From assembly GCF_029962835.1 (NCBI RefSeq), contig NC_080577.1, positions 9,090,501 to 9,154,500 on the forward strand: DNA of 64,000 bases, in the 5' to 3' direction. The notes beneath the pieces are model-generated. The model was given only the letters and a program-made list of their open reading frames with translations, was not told the origin of the DNA and made no database searches. Below are positions 11,719-22,200 of the stretch, piece by piece. The first letter of the stretch is position 1; each line of letters starts with the position of its first letter. Source of the DNA: Magnolia sinica (Eukaryota > Streptophyta > Magnoliopsida > Magnoliales > Magnoliaceae). The position numbers were made by a program, and so were the translations under genes.

Positions 11719-13164
11719 CCTATCAGGCAATCCGGGTCCTTTTATATCTCCCTACGGTCTTTGCGAAGCCTACACGCCACATGTGCCAGCATGGCCAGCA
11801 GATGGTGCAACATTCAATCTGTCCACCAGATTGGTCTGACAATGCAGACGTTCTGGACCGAGGAAAAAAATCTGGTCGATTCATCAATGGCCAGGATGTT
11901 GGAAATAGCCGGACGGTTAAAAAATCAAAAGCTTCTATCAGCCGCACTTTTTTTTAAATGGATCACCTGACCGACGAACTTACCCGAATCATATTTAAGA
12001 ACATCTAAATATCAGTAACCCTCTGATGAATGGACTGGATATCGTGCCAGTATGCCACGCTGGCATAAATGTGCGTGTACATGAGCTAACTTGTACACGC
12101 GTACGGGCTGAGCATACCTCTTAGGGAGGGAGGGATGGGTAAGTGAATAATTTACTCATCCAACAAGGGCATTATCGAACTTTCAATTCTAAAGATAAGG
12201 GTAATTTAGTAATTTTGAGTCCACTCTTTAAAAATCCTGTCGCCTCAGCTTCGGGCTTGCGCGTAAGAACTAAAAAACACGAGTACGGTATATGAGGAGA
12301 TTAATAGCAGAGACAAAGAATATTCACGTAGAGGTTTTTTATTCCGTGCGCCGTGCGTCGGTGAACCTTATCGTCAGCTCCCAATGAGAATTCGACGCGT
12401 GGCATATCATTTTCGTGATCCGACCTTCCATCTGCTGGACCCACAAGGAAAGAATTTTTTTTACCATCCTCATTCAACCTGAAAAATTCCAGCCACCAGA
12501 ATATCATCTGGCCACAATTCAACGAAGTGGTTAGATCAGCAGACAAATCCGAATCATTTTCTCTTTAGTTTTCAATTTGGACAGTTAACCTTTTTCTTGT
12601 TAACTGTCAACTAGTTGGACGGTCAGGATTCTCCAATCCATGCAATTTTTGTGCTATACATCCAACCGGTATCAAGCAACTTGGACTGTCCAAACTTTTA
12701 TCAAACCCAGGCTTGATGTTCCCACTTGAACGGCTCTGACATTGTTGGACCATAGTAATATTTAGATCCCGTTAAATATGGACCATCAATTGTAAATGTC
12801 CCGCTACATCAAATGGCTAAGATCATCTGATGGAGGAGTTATTCACTCGTGAAGGGCCCACCAGATCAATGACTTAGTTGCCGAAACGGTGGCCCGCGTG
12901 TGCCATCTTTCGGTTTTACACTGGAACCAAACGCCGTTTCTCCCTACAGTGCACCACGAGTAGAACCAGTTCACGGTGCACTGAACAGCATACCCCAGTT
13001 AAAGTCGGACCAGGCGCATGAAGTTGCTGTGCCCGGAATCTGTGTGGGGCCCACAGAGATGTCCATGACAAATCCACTCCGTCCATCAGTTTCAAAAGGC
13101 CACAGTAGTTTAGGATCGTAAAAATAACTCAGATCCAAAACTCGTATTGGCCATGCCCGATGAA
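11719..13164. other. gene-free spacer
   Basis: Mixed sequence without recognisable coding, RNA or element boundaries. A short MITE-like piece (cccacagagatgtccatgac... ccgtccatc) is visible near 13050-13100. Confidence 0.45.
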
Positions 13165-16100
13165 ACTTTTATATATATATAACCGGTTCACACATTATTA
13201 CGTGTGAACCTTCCTATCAACCGTCGGATAATGTAGATGGTCTGGATGAAGGTGCTCTTATCGTGAGTTTAAAAAAGTGAGTTTCCTTCGCTCACACGCC
13301 TCTTTGCCACTTTATCCGGCGGAAGCCTTTTCATATGAAATTTTTCCGCTGAAATGCTTGGTAGGTCCCACTAAGATGTTAATGATAAATCCACGCCGTT
13401 CATACATTTTTAAAAATAATTTTATAGCATGAACCCAAAACTGAGGTAGATCAAATTCTCAAGTGGGCCACACAATGTTGATTGAACTCTCACCATTAAA
13501 AACTTCCTGGGGCTACCAAAATTTTAGATGAAGCTAATATTTGCTTCTTTTTTTTTTTTTCATCATCCAAGTCTACATGACCTAATCTATAGGTTGGATG
13601 TCAAATAAATATCACGGTGGGCCCTAAAAAATATTTAACAGTGAGAATCATTATCACCGCTGCTTCCTATGGTGTGGTCCACTTTAGATTTGGATCTTCC
13701 TCAGTTTTGGGATAATGCCCTGAAATGATAAGAAAAAATAGATTGGCGTCAAAAACATCATGGTGGGCCCCACCTAGATTTTCAATGAACTTTGCAAATT
13801 GTGTGCGTCATTAGGGGTGAATTTGATTTCCTATGAAAGCCTTTCGCAGGAAGTTCTTGCACGAGGATGTTGGGTGGGGCCCACCACCATGTTTTTGGGA
13901 AATATACTCTGTTCATCTATTTGTCGAGCTCATTTTAGGAAAATCAATCAAAAATGAGGTAGATCCAAAACTAAAGTGGACCACATGAGAGGGAAAATTG
14001 GGGAAAGAAATACCTATCGTTGAAACCTTCCTGGGCTCCACCTTGTTGTTTATATGCCATCAAAACCATTTATAAGGTCATTAACACAAGGATGAAGTGA
14101 AAATACAAAAAAATTATCCTAAAAAAAAGCTTTTATGGTTATAAAAATGTTTCAACGGTTCTCACTGAATTCTTGCTTTTCATCTCGTGTGGCACAGTTG
14201 AGTCTTGGATCCACGTCGTTTTTTGTCGCATGTCCTAAAATTAGCTTGCAAAATGGATGAACGGAGTATATTTTCCAAAAACATGGTGGTGGGCCCCACC
14301 CAACATCCTTACCTGGGGACTTCTGCCAAAGGCTTTCGCAGGAAATCCGCATGACAACAGAGGTTGAGTAGTTTACGCGGATTGGATACTAGCAGAGGTT
14401 AAGTAGCCAGAGTAGTTGCTACTGGAGTGACGTCACCAAGTTCTCTGTGCCCCACATGATGTATGTGTTGTATCCCCACCGTCCATACATTTGGAGAGAT
14501 CATTTTAGGATATGGTCCAAAGAACAGGGTAGATCCAAGGCTGGAGTGGACCCCACCATAGAAAACAGTGGTGAGAGTGATGCCTACCGTTGAAACCTTC
14601 AAAAGGTCCACCACAATTTTTATTTGAGATCCAATCTGTTCATGTGTTAACGCACACATGTAAGAAGGGAAAACACAAATATTAGCTTGATCGGGAACTT
14701 TTGTGGCCCTCTGAACTTTTTAATGGTGGGCGTCACTCTCCCCACTATTTTCTGTGGTGGGGTTCAGTAGATCTTTGGATCTGACTCGTTCTTTGGATCA
14801 TGCCCTAATATGATCTCTCCAAATGGATGGGTGGTGTAGATACAAAACATACATCATGGCGTGACCCACAGAATTTGGTGACGTTCACTTCATTAGGGAG
14901 TCTGTTACTCAACCCATCAGCAGCTAATCCGCGTAGGAGGTTTCAATAGTGGGCCTCACTCTCGTTACAGTTTTCTATGGTGGGTTCCACCCCAGCCTTG
15001 GATCTACCTCGTTCTTTGGACCATATCCTAAATTGATCTCTCCAAATGTATGGATGGTGGGGATATAACACATACATCATGTGAGGCACAAAGAACTTGG
15101 TGACGTCACTTCAGTAGCCTCTCTGGCTACTCAACCTCTATCAGTATCCAATCCGCATTAGCTACTCAACCTTTGTCGAGGACATGAATTTTCTGCAAAA
15201 GCTTAGGTGGGGCCCTCTATCATATTTTTGAGAAATCCTATCCGTCCATCCATTTTTTGGAGTTCATTTTAAGATATGAGGCCAAAAATAAACCGTATCC
15301 AATTCTCAAGTGGGCCGAAAACATGACAATTGAATGTTTAAAGTTGAAATATCCGTGGGGCCAAAAAAGTTTTGAATCATGCTATTATTTGTGTTTTTAG
15401 TTCATCCCAGTACAAATAACGTTATTAATGGTATGGATGACATGTAAACATCACTGTCAAACTTATGGAGGTTTCAACGGTAAAAATTTCCCTAATACCT
15501 TTTCCATTAGTGCAGCCCACTTAAGTCTTTTATCTCGATAAATTTTGGTCTTATTCCTTAAAATGATCTCAAAAAACGGATGGATGGAGAGGATTTCTCA
15601 CAAATATGATAGTGGGCCCACTTGGGTTCCCAGTGCAGGAACTTCCTGCAAAAGGCTTTCGCATGAAATCCGCCTCCTTATACGGTATCCAGAAACGGAT
15701 TGGCTACTGCCCCTACCACTAGTCCGATGGCTGGTGGTCAGTGCTCTGTGGGCCCGACTATGATGTATGTATTTCATCCATTTCGTTTATCCATTTTCAC
15801 AAGTCATTTTATGTATTCATCCCAAAAATAAGAGGGATATAAATCTCAAGTGGACCACACCACAAGAAAACAATAGTAATTGGATATCCACCATTAAAAT
15901 CCTCCTAAGGCCCACTGTACTTTTTATTTGACATCCAATCCGTTGATTAGGTCATACAGGCCCAGATGAAGGGAAAAAACAAAAATCAGCTTGATAAAAA
16001 ACTTTTATGGGCACCAAAAGGTTTTTAATGGCCAACACTTATTCAACACTATTTCCTATAATGTGGTCCACTTGAGATTGTGATATACCTAAATTTTAGT

Positions 16101-16890
16101 CTCATACCGTAAAATGATATGAAAAAAAATAGATGGACAGCATGGATGAAACACAAATATCATGATGGGGTCCACAGAGCACCGCCCACCAGGCAGGGGG
16201 AGTAACCAATCTGTTCCCTCGATATCTCATCCGCATCCCCTAATAACGCAGGCATTTGCAAAGTTTGTTAGAAATCTAGGTGGGGCCCACCAAGATGTTT
16301 TTGAGAAATCTACCCCGTCCATCCATTTTTCCTTATTATTTCAGGGCATTATCCCAAAACTGAGGTAGATCTAAATCTCAAGTGGACCACATCATAGGAA
16401 GTAGCGGTGATAATGATTCTCACCATTAAATTATTTTTAGGGCCCACTACGATATTAATTTGACATCCAACCTGTAGATTAGGTCGTATAGACCGGGATG
16501 ATGGAAAAAAAGAAGAAGCAAATATTAGCTCGATCCCAAATTTTGGTAGCCGCAGGAAGTTTTTAATGGTGAGAGTTCAATCAACACTATGTGGCTCACT
16601 TGAGAAATTGATCTACCTCAATTTTGGGTTTATACCATAAAATTATTTTTTAAAATATATGGACGGTGGGGATTTATCACTAACATCTTCGTTGGAACCC
16701 ACCTAGCATTCTACCGGAAGAATTTTATGTGAAAAGGCTTCTGCCACATCCTTCGAAGAGTGGGTGAAGATGCGTGCGAGAGAAAGAAACTCATTTTTTT
16801 AAAGCTCGCACTAAGAGAACCTTCATCCCGACTGTCTACTTTATTCAATGGTTGATAGAAAAGTTCGCACGTAATAACGTGGGAACTTCC

Positions 16891-16916
<26 letters not shown>
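13165..16916. mobile_element. nested foldback element, about 3.75 kb, with arms of about 650 bp
   Basis: Bases 13165-13810 are the inverted complement of 16916-16240, with matching landmarks throughout: TA repeats, ATTATTACGTG, AAGCCTTTTCA, ACTCTCACCATTAAAAA and ATCATTATCACCGCT. The arms themselves contain a full palindromic MITE core. Between them lie further palindromic units: about 13815-14345, 14370-14930, a second partial inverted copy of the latter at 14930-15170, about 15175-15690, and about 15700-16230. No transposase frame is present. The outer ends sit in TA repeats (about 13170 and 16892-16918), so a TA-type target or microsatellite insertion is possible, but the exact termini are uncertain. 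Confidence 0.75.
13172..13197. repeat. short TA repeat and terminal palindrome of the foldback's left arm
   Basis: A TATATATATA stretch is followed by a 9-bp inverted repeat, GGTTCACAC and GTGTGAACC, around 13184-13209. The right arm has the corresponding worn copy beside the longer TA tract. Confidence 0.5.

Positions 16917-16918
<2 letters not shown>
16892..16918. repeat. (TA)n microsatellite
   Basis: About 13 uninterrupted TA dinucleotides at the outer edge of the right arm of the 13165-16916 foldback. Confidence 0.9.
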
Positions 16919-16921
<3 letters not shown>

Positions 16922-17299
16922 ACTTTTTTTTTGGTTGAACGGTGCACGTTTGCTTTCCCACTGTTTCTTGTGGTATGCCCCACAGGAGTTTTGGATCTAT
17001 CTTATTTGTATGAACTGTTTTATTGCGGTTTTTTTAAACTGATGGATGGAGTGGATTTGTCACGGACATTTCTATGGGCCCCACGCAGCTTCCGGCACAG
17101 GTAATCCGCGCACATTAAACCAGGGGAGTTATTTGATAATCTGGCAGACTACGACGCTTCATACGCATGCGTATAGAATTCGCATCATGTAAGTATTTAA
17201 ACTGTATGAAAACCGCCAAAAAAGGGACCACCGTTGATGCATATTCCCAAAAGTCAGATTGATTTGACGGTTATGATCTCAGACTACGGTCGTGAATCA

Positions 17300-18090
17300 G
17301 AACGCGGATTGCGTCTTACCCCGCCGGTGTCCAGCTGGGAACGGGCAGGAGCTCTGAGTGGACACCGTGATGTATGGGTTTCATCCACACCGTCCATCCA
17401 TTTTCCGTATCATTTCAGCATGTAAAACCAAAACCAAGGTAGATCCAAGACATATGTGGACCACACAATGGAGATTAAACTCTTACCGTTGAAAATTTCG
17501 TTGGGGCCACAGAAGTTTTGGATCGGAAGCGGATTGGCTGGTGTTCCACACACCAGCTATACAGCTGCTGTAGGTACGTGTCGTGCGAAGACGAGCACCG
17601 ACGCTCCTCGAGCTCGAGTTGTACAAACGGTTCAAAGGAGATCAAAGTTACATGGCCCCACAGTGATGTATTTATTATATCTACACCGTTCATCTATTTT
17701 TAGAGATCATTTTATAGCATTATCAAAAAAATAAATAATATCCAAAGATCAATCGGACCACACCACAAATAGCAGCGGAGATAAACATCGGGCTGATATT
17801 TGTGTTTTCCTTTTACCCAGGTCTATGTAACTTCATGAATTGGTTGTATGGCAAATAAACAACACGGTGTTCCATGGAAAAGTTTCAACGGTGGGAATCA
17901 TTAGCACCGCTGCCTCCTCTGGTGTGGTCCACTTGAGCCTTTGATCTCCTAGATCTTAGTCCAATTCCATAAAAATCCACGGAAAAAATGGATTAACGGT
18001 GTGGATAAAACCCATACATCACGGTGGCCACTCAAAGCTCCTGCCCGTTCCCGGCTGGAGACTGGCGATGGTAGGACGCAATCCGCGTTC
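17300..18090. mobile_element. palindromic MITE with 9-bp target duplication (Mutator-like)
   Basis: The TIRs start GAACGCGGATTGCGTC and extend for more than 80 bp (GGGAACGGGCAGGAGC is shared by both ends). Flanks are CGTGAATCA (17291-17299) and CGTGAATCG (18091-18099), a 9-bp duplication with one mismatch, the size made by Mutator-like transposases. The core is interrupted at about 17525-17795 by a piece of another copy (a second CCACAGTGATGTATTTATTA left half), so two insertions are nested. No coding capacity. The Mutator assignment is inference from TIR length and duplication size. Confidence 0.78.
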
Positions 18091-18099
18091 CGTGAATCG

Positions 18100-18900
18100 A
18101 CGAGGGGTACCTCAGTTGAGGATGTCAAAACACGCGTCAGAGATCCAGCCTGACGGGACACATGGTAGAGATCCGCTCCATTCATCAAGTAGGGACCACT
18201 GCAAACTTACAGTGGACCAAAAATAATATAGTGCATTGATCACGTGCCGCCAATCTTGTACGAGAGAAATGGGCAGTTAGATAGAAAAACTTAGAAGTCC
18301 ACTAGTCCAAGTTCAATGTAGATATTTTTATCTCACTCGATGAGTCTACGACCTTTATTTTTGGTACATGGCACGGCACCCACTTGATGAATGGCCACAT
18401 CCCTGCTACATATTCCGTGGGCCCGGACTACCGACAAGTGTTCCCCAGGACCCTCGTTGAATCACGACCCCTCAAAATATTCCATATTTGTCTGGACAGT
18501 TGACTGTTTTACATTTCACCATCAATCAGATGTGCAGAGATCGTATGGTATATCTACGTTGAGGCCCATGATTTGGACGGTATTATTTTGAGGTGCATGT
18601 ACCACGTGTACTCATTTATATCTGCATGCGCATGGAGTGTGAGATTGCCAGAGTACCAAAAGGCAATCTTAAACATAGGATTAGGGTAGTAAGCAGACGG
18701 TGCAGTGACCAGAGAAACCTCATTTCAACGTGAGATTAGGGAAGTGGACCAAATCACTAATAATGACATCTGTCTAACATCGGCCCCGAGAGCAAACGAG
18801 TCTTAACGTGCGCACCATCTGACGCGGAAAAAGAAGAGGAACCCATAAAGCATGCAATCAGAGGGAGAGAGAAGACAATAATAAAGAAAGAAAGAAAGCT
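18100..18900. other. spacer and upstream region of the TTL gene
   Basis: No gene or element boundary is recognised. The last 200 bp become purine-rich towards the TTL promoter. Confidence 0.45.
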
Positions 18901-18914
18901 GAGCGGAGAAGAGG

Positions 18915-19128
18915 TGAAGGAGAGAGAGAGAGAGAGAGAGTCTCGTGAAGCAGGCATGTGAAAACAGGAAAGAAGGAAAGAAGGAAAAATCCCATCTCTT
19001 TCTTTCGTTCGCTCTCTTCTCCTTTCTTCCCTTTTCCCTTCTCTCCAGTCTTTCTCATTCCTTGCTTCCTTCTTTCCATCGACGAGATCCCAACTCTCTC
19101 TCTCTCTCTCTCTCTTTCTCTTCATGAA
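18915..19128 (+). promoter_or_regulatory. GA tract and CT-rich tract in the TTL promoter/5' leader
   Basis: A (GA)n run at about 18919-18940 is followed by a purine-rich stretch, then a pyrimidine-rich block (18990-19078) and a (CT)n run at about 19096-19117, ending 125 bp before the TTL start codon. Plant promoters and 5' leaders often carry GA/CT tracts bound by BBR/BPC factors, and pyrimidine patches near transcription starts. The transcription start itself cannot be placed. Confidence 0.5.
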
Positions 19129-19241
19129 TTCTTCCACTGCAATATCTTTTTCATTATCTCCTTTTCTGTTATTCTCATTGTAGTAGTTACGGGCATTGAT
19201 ACATATAGAAGTAGGAAAACGCACTTTGATTATTCGAAGAA

Positions 19242-22200
19242 ATGTCGCATTCTGACGCCGGCATTCGAAAACCTATCTCTGAGATATTCTTAGACTCTCT
19301 TCCCGATCGCTTCCAAGATGCATTGAGCTGCGAAAACAAGCCCGATTTCAAAGAGCTCGATCTTGGTTCCCCTGTCTCGCCTCTGAGAACCCAAAGAGCA
19401 CCTGGGTCTTCTGCACCGGCAAGCAGCAGTTCCAGCTCTTCCAGCTCCATCTCCGGAAAGACCAGCAACAATGCTACTCCTGTCGCCAAGCGATCCGACG
19501 GTGGAAACCATTCGGGCGAGCTCTCGGGCTCCAGCGAAGGCAGCCCGACTGCCGCCGAGTGCGCCCGGTCTGCTCGTAATTCCAAGCCCGGGCACAGGCG
19601 GTCGAGTTCCGCCGGCGTCCCGTTGATATATTCCCGTGGCGGTTCTGCGAGTTCTTCAAATGGGAGTTTCCTTCCCAGCGGGAACATCTGCCCGTCGGGG
19701 AAGATCGGGAAGATGGGTGTTGCGTGCAAGAGCTCGGCGAGGAGTGATGTGCTTCGGTCCGGGATGGGGAATTACGGGCATGGGAGTGTAATGCGTGGGT
19801 TTGGCGGTGGGAAATCTGGAGGAGAGACAGTATCAGTGGCGAATGCGACGGGGAATATACATTCTGCAGGGGAGTCGATAATGGTAAAGCGAGCAATGGC
19901 AAGCTCGGATTTTGAAGAGGTGAAGAAGGTGGGGAATGAGCAGTACAAACGGGGGCATTTTGCAGAGGCGCTCTGTTTGTATGACCGGGCAATCGCGATT
20001 TCGCCGGATAATGCGGCTTGTAGGAGCAACAGGGCGGCGGCTTTGATAGGTCTTGGGCGACTGGTAGAAGCAGTGAGGGAATGTGAAGAGGCGGTGAGAT
20101 TGGATCGTGGGTATGGGAGGGCGCATCAACGGCTTGTATCCCTGCATTTACGGTGAGAGAGATTGGGAAGTGCATTTCTTCATTATTTTTTATGGGCTTT
20201 TTCTTTAGAAATGGAATGCTGCTTTGTAGGAGTTGAATTGGATTTCTTTGGCTGGGTTTTTATGATCTGCATTTTGGTTTTTCATCTGTTTTGTATTTTT
20301 CCCCCCTTTAAGCAGATGGATGCAGTGTTCGTTTGTGGAAAGATCTGGTTTTTATGGGTTGATTGCTTTTGGTTTTGTTCTGGTTCTTGCCATTTCTCTT
20401 CTTGTTTGATGATTTAATTATGGGTTTTCCTTTTCCTTTCCTAAAAAAAAAAAATAATAAAATAAAAAAAATCTTCTTTTGGTTATTTGTGTAATTAGGA
20501 TTTCTGAGGCTTCCTTGTAGAGCTGTTTTTGTTGTTGGAGGTGATTAGATTCTCATTAGATTCAGTCTCACTTTATTCCTTCTGCATGTTGATGTTTGGG
20601 CGACTTAGACGGGTTCCTTTCGGTTTATTGTTTCAGTTTTTCTTTTCTCTTTTAGGAGATGTAATTCATTAGTTCTACTTGATATCCTGTTTTTCTATAG
20701 TTGGAGTGAATTAGATTCAAGGGTCCTCTTTGAGTGATCCTTTTCCATGGGCTTCCATCATATTTGCCGTTTGTATGACTTGTAAGATCCACTGTTCTCT
20801 TTTGGTTCACTCCTTTTTTGCTTTTTGATTTTATGTTCAGTGTTTGGTTTGGGTTCATGGATTATTTTTGTAACACTGTCCTCACAATGTTTGGTTGATT
20901 TAGATTCATGAATGATGTTTATATCCTCCCTTTGACGTCCTAGTAATATAGAAATATGGATTCTCTTCGTTTCCTTTGTATTTTTGTGGCTTTGCATGGT
21001 TGAGATTCATTATTGATTCTCTATGTTTCCTGCGTTTCATGGATTTGTTTAGTTTAGATTCCTGGCCTCTCTTTGTTTCCTGTGTATTTTGTGGCATTTC
21101 TTAATTTGAATTCATCTTTCTCATCATTATCTGCCATATGTTGTTTGCGGGATCTAAATTCATCCGCATAGGCATTCTACCTTGACATTTTGGCAGGTTA
21201 GGGCAGGTTGAGAATGCCCGAAAACACTTGTATTCCGGGCAGATGCCAGATGCTGCCGAGTTGCAAAAATTGCAGGCAGTGGAGAGGCATCTGAGCAGAT
21301 GCATGGATGCTCGTAAGATAGGAGATTGGAAGAGTGCATTGAGGGAAGGTGATGCTGCCATCGCGGCTGGAGCTGAGTCTGCTCTGCAGGTAAAATTTCA
21401 GAACCGAATTTTATGCATTGAAACGATTAGGGCCTTTTTGTTAGACACCTAAAAATGAGTTCATCTGATTTTAGTTAATCATAATTATGTATTAGATACC
21501 ATGTTTCTTGGTTATCAATATTATTTTTTTAATCGTTGCTAAAAAAGAATATGATCTCTAGGGGTGAGTTTGGTTGCACCAATTATCACGAAATTTCATG
21601 ATATATTTAGCACAACCAAACATACCTTAATACATAATTACGAATAACTAAAATGAGATGACCTCATTCTTAAGCGTCTAACAAAAAGGCTTTTACTAGA
21701 AAAGAATGTAACCTTGGTCTGAGTTGGTTGGAATTTGTAGCTCTTTGCATTGAGAGCAGAAGCCCTTCTCAAGCTCCATCAACTTGAAGATGCTGATTCC
21801 GCCCTATCAAGCGTGCCTAAGTTTGAACCATCTCCCCAGTCCTGCTCCCAGATCAGGTTCTTTGGAATGATCTGTGATTCTTATCCGTTCTTTGTCCGCG
21901 CCCAGGTCGAAATGGCTATGGGAAGGTGAGCTTTGGAATTTAAAGTTCCAACAGAACATCAAGAGACATCGGGTGAGCGAGAGTGGATGTTTTGCAGGTT
22001 TGAGAGTGCAGTTGTGGCTGCTGAGAAAGCTGGGCATATTGATCCTCGAAACATTGAAGTTGCGGTATTACTGAACAATGTGAGATCCGTAGCGAAAGCC
22101 CGGGTCCATGGGAATGATCTCTTTAATGCAGGTAAGTTTGCCGAAGCTTGTGCAGCCTATGGAGAAGGCCTCAAGTTCCATCCCTCCAACCCTGTTCTCT

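Noticed and set aside
18757-19224. Minus-strand open frame rich in Arg/Glu/Lys
   Set aside because: Translation of GA/CT tracts only.
19474-20175. 233-codon minus-strand open frame
   Set aside because: Lies opposite TTL exon 1, whose protein is clearly conserved; the reverse frame is a by-product of its codon use.
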